Shown here: one piece after another, positions 57,998-64,000 of the stretch
Layout: every line of letters begins with the position of its first letter
Numbering within the stretch: the stretch's first letter is position 1
Origin: Prochlorococcus sp. AG-402-K21
GTDB taxonomy: Bacteria > Cyanobacteriota > Cyanobacteriia > PCC-6307 > Cyanobiaceae
Direction of reading: 5' to 3'
DNA: 64,000 nt
Assembly (NCBI GenBank): GCA_003216775.1
Contig: QCII01000008.1
Location: forward strand, 1 to 64,000
The notes under the pieces: generated by a model
Told to the model about the DNA's origin: nothing
The model's database searches: none
What the model saw: only the letters and a program-made list of their open reading frames with translations
Made by a program: the position numbers and the translations under genes

Positions 57998-58016
57998 TAC
58001 TTTAATTATTAAAGTA
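57998..58016. repeat. A/T-rich palindrome between leuA and the GH57 gene
   Basis: TACTTTAA and TTAAAGTA form a perfect eight-base inverted repeat with a three-base loop in the divergent promoter region. Because it is almost pure A/T, it may be chance. Nothing else stands out in the 227-base gap. Confidence 0.4.
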
Positions 58017-58097
58017 TTGTTTTAAGATTAAAGCTTCCTTTTTATAAAAGGTTAATTTTGATTTTTTATAGAATTACAGGCATAAACTATAAAAAGT

Positions 58098-59681
58098 ATG
58101 AATGGGCAATACCCAAAAAAAAATATTTTAGGTCAGTTAGCGATAGTTTTGCATGCTCATCTTCCTTACGTAAGAAAAAACGAGAAAAACTCGTTAGAAG
58201 AGGATTGGTTATTTCAGGCAATATTTGAATGTTATATACCACTGCTTCAATCAATAGAATCTTCCAAAAATGAAAATCCTTTAAATACAAAACTTACTAT
58301 TAGTTTGTCTCCAACATTGTTATCACTTCTTGATAATAAACAAATTCAAGAAACTTTACCAAGGTGGATTAAAACAAGGAATGATTTCTTAAACGAACTA
58401 CCTCAAGAAGAAAAAAATGCTTCTGCATTCTTAATGAAAAATCTTAATGATAAATACTTATACTGGCAAAAATGTTCTGGAAATTTAATTCACAAGTTTA
58501 GAGTTTTAAATAACTCTGGAAATTTGGATATACTTACTTGTGCTGCTACCCACGGATATTTGCCAATTTTAAGGGAGAATCCTGAAACTGTTAAAGGACA
58601 AATTAATACAGCAATTAGAAGCCATGAAAATATTCTTGGAACTAAGCCTTTAGGTATTTGGTTACCTGAATGTGCATATTATGAAAATTTAGATGAAATT
58701 CTATTCAATTCTGGAATTAGATATGCAATCTTAGATGGTCATGGGATTCTAAATTCCAAACCAAGGCCTAGGTACGGTGTATACGCTCCAATCTGCTCGA
58801 AAAAAGGAGTTGCATTCTTCGGAAGAGATAGTCAGTCAACCTTGCCCGTTTGGTCTGCTAAGGATGGATTCCCAGGCAATAAAGTTTACAGGGAATTTCA
58901 TAAGGATTTGGGATGGGAATTACCTGTTTCTAAGCTTCAAGAGAAAGGAATTTTAACTAAAAGACCCTTGGGTTTAAAGTTTCATAAGATTACAGATGAA
59001 AACGTACCATTAGGGAAAAAGGATTTTTACTTAGAAAATGAGGCTAAAAATAAGGCTGCAGAACATGCTGAAGCTTACCTTGATGCAAGATTCAAACAAT
59101 TAGAAAAATTAACTTTATCCTCTTCCTTTAATCCTTTATTGGTAGCTCCATTCGATGCAGAGTTATTTGGTCATTGGTGGTATGAGGGGCCTTTTTTTAT
59201 TGAAAATATTTTAAAAAACTCTAATAAATTTTCAATTAAGCTAACAAATTTAAAAGAATTCTTACTTCAAAAGCCAAATCTCCAGATTTGCGATCCTTCT
59301 CCCTCAAGCTGGGGGCAAGGTGGTTACCATAACTACTGGATTAATGATGCAAATGCGTGGATCGTTCCAGAAATCACAAAAGCAGGCTCAACTTTTGTTG
59401 ATTTATGCTCAAAAAATTTTAATAATGATTTATCTTCAAGACTTTTAAAGCAAGCAGCGAGAGAATTACTTCTCTCTGAATCCTCTGATTGGAGTTTTAT
59501 TCTAAGAGCTGGAACTACAACTCAGCTTGCAAAAGAGAGGATAGAACGACACTTGTTAAGATTCTGGAAATTAGTTGAAATGATTAAAGACTGTTCCAAC
59601 ATTAATTTAAGATTTCTTGAAGATATTGAGGAAGAAGATAAAGTTTTCCCAGATATTAATATTAATGATTGGCGAAAATAA
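58098..59681 (+). CDS. GH57-type 1,4-alpha-glucan branching enzyme
   Basis: A 527-residue GH57 protein. After AIVLHAHLPYVRKNE, the catalytic nucleophile Glu is in GIWLPECAYYENLDEIL. The acid Asp is in VAPFDAELFGHWWYEGPFF. A C-terminal DUF1957 region follows (SSWGQGGYHNYWIND, SSDWSFILRAGTTTQLAKER). GH57 enzymes of this size and pattern introduce alpha-1,6 branches into glycogen. Together with malQ, this supports glycogen turnover in this genome. Divergent from leuA, convergent on the lycopene cyclase. Confidence 0.9.
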   Translation: MNGQYPKKNILGQLAIVLHAHLPYVRKNEKNSLEEDWLFQAIFECYIPLLQSIESSKNENPLNTKLTISLSPTLLSLLDNKQIQETLPRWIKTRNDFLNELPQEEKNASAFLMKNLNDKYLYWQKCSGNLIHKFRVLNNSGNLDILTCAATHGYLPILRENPETVKGQINTAIRSHENILGTKPLGIWLPECAYYENLDEILFNSGIRYAILDGHGILNSKPRPRYGVYAPICSKKGVAFFGRDSQSTLPVWSAKDGFPGNKVYREFHKDLGWELPVSKLQEKGILTKRPLGLKFHKITDENVPLGKKDFYLENEAKNKAAEHAEAYLDARFKQLEKLTLSSSFNPLLVAPFDAELFGHWWYEGPFFIENILKNSNKFSIKLTNLKEFLLQKPNLQICDPSPSSWGQGGYHNYWINDANAWIVPEITKAGSTFVDLCSKNFNNDLSSRLLKQAARELLLSESSDWSFILRAGTTTQLAKERIERHLLRFWKLVEMIKDCSNINLRFLEDIEEEDKVFPDININDWRK

Positions 59682-59685
59682 AAAA

Positions 59686-60897
59686 TTAATTTAACTTGAG
59701 CATTCCTAGTTTTACTTTTAGAGGTGAATTTATAAACATCTTACTCATTACGTAAATTAGTTTTGGCAGTGGTAGTGTATTAGTGAGAAAACCTACCCAT
59801 TCCTTAGTCGATAATTTAAAGAAATTTGAGAAAAAGCTTCTTAATCTACTTTCGTCAAAACTCATTAATCTTCTTAACCCATATTGGTAAAGTTTATGCC
59901 TTTGTGTTAGCTCGTAAGGCCATAAGACATCCCATCCTTTTGTTGCTACCTCAAAAGAACTTAGATGAGGTTCTTTTAAAAAGATTGCTAATTTTTTTGC
60001 AAGGAGTGGAGCCCTTCTTAATAAAGATCCAATCATATATCCTGATGCAGGATGGACCATACTTGCGGCACCTCCAAAACCAAGTACAAATTGTTTTTTA
60101 AATGGGAGAGGTAAATTCATTGGAAAAAGGCAATTCTCTTCATGAAAAATTTCACTTACCCTAATTCCCTTACTATTCAGTCTTTTAAAAAGTCTTTTTT
60201 TAAGATTTTCTTGTGACAATGCTGGATAACTAGCTAATGATGTTTCTTCAACAAAAAAAGTTTGATTTCCCAGATCCATTGCATAAAGGAAGGAGGGAGA
60301 TGATAACTTTTCATCATTATTTAAATGATTTGAACGATAATCCATTAAAACAAACTGTTCCTCATTAACAGGTGGCGATGAGAATTTGCCTACAATTCCA
60401 TATGCAGCTTGTTGAGCGATTTCATTTTGAACTGGTCTTTTTACAAACTTACTTTTATGTCCACTTGCGTCAATAACTAACCTAGCCTTTATTCTTAATC
60501 CTGAAAAACAAATTACCTCAGATAATTTATTTTTCTCTATGATCTCTTTTGCAGTTTCATTCAACCATTCGATCCCTTTACATTTTTTTAAAAGTTCATT
60601 TTGAAAAGCTTCTTGATTTATTAAACCATAATCGTAGTTATGTTTTGTTGGAGTATCTCCCTTCTTGTTTTCACCATTTCCGAAAAAACTAACTGTTTTA
60701 CTCCAACGGTGAGATAATAAAGCTTCTAATCCTAATTCCTCTAATTCAGATGCCCATATGCCATAAGTATTCTCCCATTTTTCATTAGGAGATTTAGTGG
60801 ATATTCCCTTTATATTTAAGTCCTGCTTGGCTAATTCTGAAGCTAAACATAATGCTGCAGGACCGGAACCTAAAATTAAAATATCAAGAATTTCCAT
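59686..60897 (-). CDS. crtL: Lycopene cyclase (CrtL-type, probably beta)
   Basis: A 403-residue flavoprotein cyclase. The N-terminal FAD motif is DILILGSGPAALCLASELAK (residues 4-23). WENTYGIWASELEELGL is the plant/cyanobacterial cyclase signature. MDYRS, YAMDLGNQTFFVEETSLAS and GGAASMVHPASGYMIG (substrate region) are clear. It closes the ends of lycopene. The beta type is inferred from the WENTYGIW block; an epsilon/beta bifunctional relative exists in Prochlorococcus and is not excluded. The gene follows gyrA by 22 bases on the minus strand. Confidence 0.9.
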   Translation of the reverse strand: MEILDILILGSGPAALCLASELAKQDLNIKGISTKSPNEKWENTYGIWASELEELGLEALLSHRWSKTVSFFGNGENKKGDTPTKHNYDYGLINQEAFQNELLKKCKGIEWLNETAKEIIEKNKLSEVICFSGLRIKARLVIDASGHKSKFVKRPVQNEIAQQAAYGIVGKFSSPPVNEEQFVLMDYRSNHLNNDEKLSSPSFLYAMDLGNQTFFVEETSLASYPALSQENLKKRLFKRLNSKGIRVSEIFHEENCLFPMNLPLPFKKQFVLGFGGAASMVHPASGYMIGSLLRRAPLLAKKLAIFLKEPHLSSFEVATKGWDVLWPYELTQRHKLYQYGLRRLMSFDESRLRSFFSNFFKLSTKEWVGFLTNTLPLPKLIYVMSKMFINSPLKVKLGMLKLN

Positions 60898-60919
60898 ATT
60901 TTCTAGTTAAGAATTGTTT

Positions 60920-63517
60920 TTACTTTTCTTTCTCTAAGCTTATTTGGTCTAATTCCTCTATTTGTTCTCGAGGAACTAATACTACCTCTGATAAATGATC
61001 CCCCTCGTCAATTCTTTGTAATTTTACTCCAGTAGCTGCTCTAGATTGCTGGGAAATTTTATCTGCGCTTGTTCTAACTATTACACCTTTTTCTGTTACG
61101 AAAAGTAGCTCTTCTCCTTGCCCAAGGACTTTTAAACAAACCAATACATCATCTTTAATTCTGAATTTTATCGCTCTTAATCCCATCCCTGCTCTCTTTT
61201 GTAATCTAAACTGAGTTACGGGTACTCTTTTTCCTAGTCCAAATGCACTAGCTATTAGTACCCAAGGACCTTCTGAAGAGTTAACTTCAAGATTTTCATC
61301 AATTTCTTTATTAATATCCTCATTATTAGCCAATTGATCAACTAAATCAGATGTCAAAACATCCATAGATACAAGATTGTCTCCTTCCCTCAGGTTCATT
61401 GATTTAACCCCCCTTGCAGTCCTGCCAAGAGGCCTTAATTCGTTAATATCTAATCTGAAATGAATAGCCATTCCTGTCCTTGACCCAATCAAAACACTAT
61501 CGCCCTCTTTTGATAATCTGACCCATGTCAGGGCGTCCCCATCCTCAAGATTAATTGCTATTAGACCATTTGATCGAATTTTTGAGAAAGCAGAAAGTGA
61601 AGTTCTTTTTATAAATCCAGCCCTTGTTAGCATCAATAAATAACAATCGTTATCAAAAGAATCTACTGCAACTAGTGAAGTTATTTTTTCTTCTCTTGGT
61701 ATCGGGAGAAGTTGAACTGATGGAGTACCTTTTGCAGTCCTGCTACTCATGGGAACTCGATAAGCTGGGAGAGCATAAGCGACCCCTCTATCACTGAAAA
61801 GTAAAAGAGTATCGTGATCATTGCAGCTTATAAATAATTTAACCTCATCATCGCCTTGTGTCTTTGTGCCAGCCTTTCCCCTTGACCCTCGACTGGTAGA
61901 TTCAAATTCATTAACAGGCATCCTTTTTAAATAACCTGCTTCAGTTAGTAGAACTACGGATCTGTCATTAGCTATGAGATCAATATCATCTAATCCGCCA
62001 CCTAAATCTAATATTTCTGTTTTTCTGGGAGAAGAGAATCTTTCATCGATTTTTTTAAGTTCTTCAAGAATAATTTGAAAAATTCTTTCTTTACTACTTA
62101 ATATTTGCTGATATTGGTTGATTTTTTGTGTTAATTCATCATGTTCTGCTTTGATTTTATCGGCCTCAAGAGCTGTTAATCTTCTTAGCTGCATTTGTAG
62201 AATTGCGTCTGCCTGAGTGGAAGATAATTTATGATCATTTTGTAATTTTTCTCGGGCTGAAATTGAATCTTTCGCTGATCTTATTAGGGTGATAATTTCA
62301 TCCATAGCGCCTAAGGCTAATAAAAGACCCCTTACGATATGATCTCTTTCTTCAGCCTTTTTTAATAAAAATCCTGTTCTACGTCTTATTGTCTCCACTC
62401 TAAAATCTAGAAATACATCTAACATTTTTCTAAGTGAGAGAGTTGTGGGTTCTCCTTTAACTAGGGCCAGAATATTTGCACTAAAGTTATTTTGTAGAGG
62501 GGTTAACTTAAATAAATTATTTAAAACTACTTGTGGATAGGCATCTCTTTTTAACTCAATAACAATTCTCATGCCATCACGATCACTTTCATCTCTTATG
62601 TCAGAAATACCTTCTAATTTTTTTTCATTAACCAGATCTGCAATTCTCTCTATCAAAGCCGCTTTATTAGTTTGAAATGGGAGTTCAGTAATTATTACTG
62701 CATCTTTTTCTGCTCTACCAGCTGATTTGATTTGCTCAATATTTGCTACTCCTCTCATAGTTATTGAACCTCTTCCAGTTTTGAAAGTTTCTCTGATACC
62801 ATCTCTTCCTAAGATTTGGCCACCAGTTGGGAAATCGGGACCCTTTATAAGTTCAAAAAGTTCTCTATCTTCTAACGAAGGGTTTCTTATTATTGATTTT
62901 AGACCATTGATTAATTCTCCTAAGTTGTGGGGCGGTATATTAGTTGCCATTCCGACCGCTATTCCAGATGATCCATTTAAAAGAAGTTGAGGAATTCTTG
63001 CAGGTAGAACTGTTGGCTCTTGTTGAGAACCATCAAAGTTATCAGCGAAATCTACAGTTTCGGATTCAATATCCTCTAATAAACTTTCATCTGTAAGAGA
63101 CTGTAGACGAGATTCTGTATACCTCATCGCTGCGGGAGGGTCGTTATCTACAGAACCAAAGTTTCCATGCCCATCTATGAGTGGCATTCTCATAGAAAAA
63201 TCCTGAGCCATTCTCACCAAAGCATCGTAGACAGCAGTATCGCCATGTGGGTGGTATTTACCAAGTACTTCTCCAACAACTCTTGCACATTTTCTGTAAG
63301 GTCTACCGCTAGTTAAACCAAGTTCATACATCGCATAAAGAATTCTTCTATGAACTGGCTTTAATCCATCCCTTGCATCTGGAAGCGCACGACCAACTAT
63401 AACGCTCATTGCATACTCGAGATAAGAACGAGACATCTCATTTCTCAAGTCGGTCTGAATAATTCGATCGTTATCTTCGCTTAATCCAGAACTGCCGGGA
63501 TCTACAATATCAGACAT
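60920..63517 (-). CDS. gyrA: DNA gyrase subunit A
   Basis: An 865-residue type IIA topoisomerase subunit. [29 protein letters not shown] opens the breakage domain (in parts: [17 protein letters not shown]). The catalytic Tyr is in [12 protein letters not shown], about residue 132. The helix [19 protein letters not shown] has Thr at the classic quinolone-resistance Ser position and keeps Asp four residues later. The GyrA-box region [17 protein letters not shown] (about 530-546) and C-terminal blades with [14 protein letters not shown] follow. It is the first gene of a minus-strand pair with crtL. Confidence 0.97.
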   Translation of the reverse strand: MSDIVDPGSSGLSEDNDRIIQTDLRNEMSRSYLEYAMSVIVGRALPDARDGLKPVHRRILYAMYELGLTSGRPYRKCARVVGEVLGKYHPHGDTAVYDALVRMAQDFSMRMPLIDGHGNFGSVDNDPPAAMRYTESRLQSLTDESLLEDIESETVDFADNFDGSQQEPTVLPARIPQLLLNGSSGIAVGMATNIPPHNLGELINGLKSIIRNPSLEDRELFELIKGPDFPTGGQILGRDGIRETFKTGRGSITMRGVANIEQIKSAGRAEKDAVIITELPFQTNKAALIERIADLVNEKKLEGISDIRDESDRDGMRIVIELKRDAYPQVVLNNLFKLTPLQNNFSANILALVKGEPTTLSLRKMLDVFLDFRVETIRRRTGFLLKKAEERDHIVRGLLLALGAMDEIITLIRSAKDSISAREKLQNDHKLSSTQADAILQMQLRRLTALEADKIKAEHDELTQKINQYQQILSSKERIFQIILEELKKIDERFSSPRKTEILDLGGGLDDIDLIANDRSVVLLTEAGYLKRMPVNEFESTSRGSRGKAGTKTQGDDEVKLFISCNDHDTLLLFSDRGVAYALPAYRVPMSSRTAKGTPSVQLLPIPREEKITSLVAVDSFDNDCYLLMLTRAGFIKRTSLSAFSKIRSNGLIAINLEDGDALTWVRLSKEGDSVLIGSRTGMAIHFRLDINELRPLGRTARGVKSMNLREGDNLVSMDVLTSDLVDQLANNEDINKEIDENLEVNSSEGPWVLIASAFGLGKRVPVTQFRLQKRAGMGLRAIKFRIKDDVLVCLKVLGQGEELLFVTEKGVIVRTSADKISQQSRAATGVKLQRIDEGDHLSEVVLVPREQIEELDQISLEKEK

Positions 63518-63685
63518 ACAAAAAACCTTTCTTTAATAATAATCGCTGATTGTCATAATGAATAAAAAAAAAGATTTATTTAATTCCCAAATACTCACAT
63601 TCACACACAAATTTAAAAAAAACCTTTTGTTTTTAAACAAACCTTGGCTTATTACCCCTTTAGTTGTTAATTTAATCAAAATATA

Positions 63686-64000
63686 ATGATAAATATGGTG
63701 AATATTGAACTTGGTTTGAACAAAAAGGTCAGAAGGGCTTATGGCATTGATGAAATAGCTTTAGTTCCTGGCAAAAGAACACTTGATTATGATTTGACTG
63801 ATCCTTCTTGGATGATTGGTGATTTAAAAAGAGAAGTCCCAATTATAGCAAGCGCTATGGACAGTGTTGTTGATGTTAATACGGCTGTAGAGCTTACTAA
63901 ATTAGGTGCCCTAGGGGTCATTAATATGGAGGGTATTCAAACACGATATGAAAACCCTGATGAGATATTAAATCAAATAGCATCAGTTGGAAAAAATGAT
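63686..64000 (+). CDS. guaB3: GuaB3-family IMP dehydrogenase-related protein, N-terminal part
   Basis: The frame runs off the right edge of the window. It begins MINMVNIELGLNKKVRRAYG, then IDEIALVPGKRTLDYDLTDP and REVPIIASAMDSVVDVNTA and LGALGVINMEGIQTRY. The GLNKKVRRAYG opening and NMEG-QTRY block are typical of the GuaB3 subgroup lacking CBS domains, rather than canonical GuaB. Either could oxidise IMP to XMP. ATG at 63686 and ATG at 63695 are both possible starts; the first overlaps the stop of a tiny upstream frame (TAATG). Divergent from gyrA. Confidence 0.9.
   Translation, partial: MINMVNIELGLNKKVRRAYGIDEIALVPGKRTLDYDLTDPSWMIGDLKREVPIIASAMDSVVDVNTAVELTKLGALGVINMEGIQTRYENPDEILNQIASVGKND

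Overview
The window is about 31% GC by eye and densely packed, with no gene-free stretch above 300 bases. Its gene content points to a marine picocyanobacterium, almost certainly a high-light-adapted Prochlorococcus. Indicators are psbY, CyanoP (psbP), a 35-residue Hli protein, ycf54, crtH, crtE and lycopene cyclase, petH without a phycobilisome-linker domain, the sasA clock kinase, zwf-opcA, and a very A/T-biased codon usage. Species assignment is inference from content; nothing in the window proves it.

Layout. 1-2.3 kb: 3' end of a porin-like outer-membrane protein with a clear terminator, a tiny zinc-ribbon ORF, an hli gene, a DUF3303-like gene, tRNA-Lys(UUU) and psbY. 2.3-9.9 kb: trmFO, crtH, a membrane protein, an atypical OmpR-type response regulator, a small DUF6761-like protein, a bolA-monothiol glutaredoxin operon, plsC, pdxJ and ycf54. 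9.9-18.9 kb: a complete, extremely A/T-rich recC-(methyltransferase)-recB-recD operon. 19-25 kb: a DEAD-box helicase, an MsbA-type ABC exporter, CyanoP, recR-lipA. 25-30.6 kb: a tightly packed minus-strand operon lysA-cdaA-uppS-bioB-trhO-hypothetical, whose last gene contains a run of ten G. 30.7-43.3 kb: rimI, clpC, a GldA-like dehydrogenase, an alpha/beta hydrolase, cdsA, an Orn/Lys/Arg-type decarboxylase, an ABC1 kinase, a RodZ-like HTH membrane protein, malQ and prs. 43.3-52.3 kb: two small cyanobacterial proteins (one CpcS/lipocalin-like), sasA, tRNA-Glu(UUC), an SRPBCC protein, petH, zwf, opcA, a CobB/CbiA gene and a DUF212 membrane protein. 52.3-64 kb: crtE, folD, a PgpH-type HD phosphodiesterase, leuA, a GH57 branching enzyme, lycopene cyclase, gyrA and the 5' part of a GuaB3-type IMP dehydrogenase.

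How the parts fit. Several modules belong together: carotenoid synthesis (crtE, crtH, lycopene cyclase); NADPH supply in light and dark (petH beside zwf-opcA); glycogen handling (malQ, GH57 enzyme); cell-envelope supply (lysA, uppS, plsC, cdsA); and a candidate complete cyclic-di-AMP circuit (cdaA synthase, PgpH-type hydrolase). DNA repair is represented by RecBCD and RecR.

Most of the window is core genome. I see no phage, transposase, CRISPR array or defence island. The most unusual points are the RecBCD operon with an embedded membrane methyltransferase, a response regulator lacking its phospho-acceptor, a PgpH-like protein without the extracytoplasmic sensor domain, a CdaA with an altered RHR motif, a membrane-anchored ferredoxin-NADP reductase, and the G10 tract. 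All functional calls come from reading motifs, without database searches.
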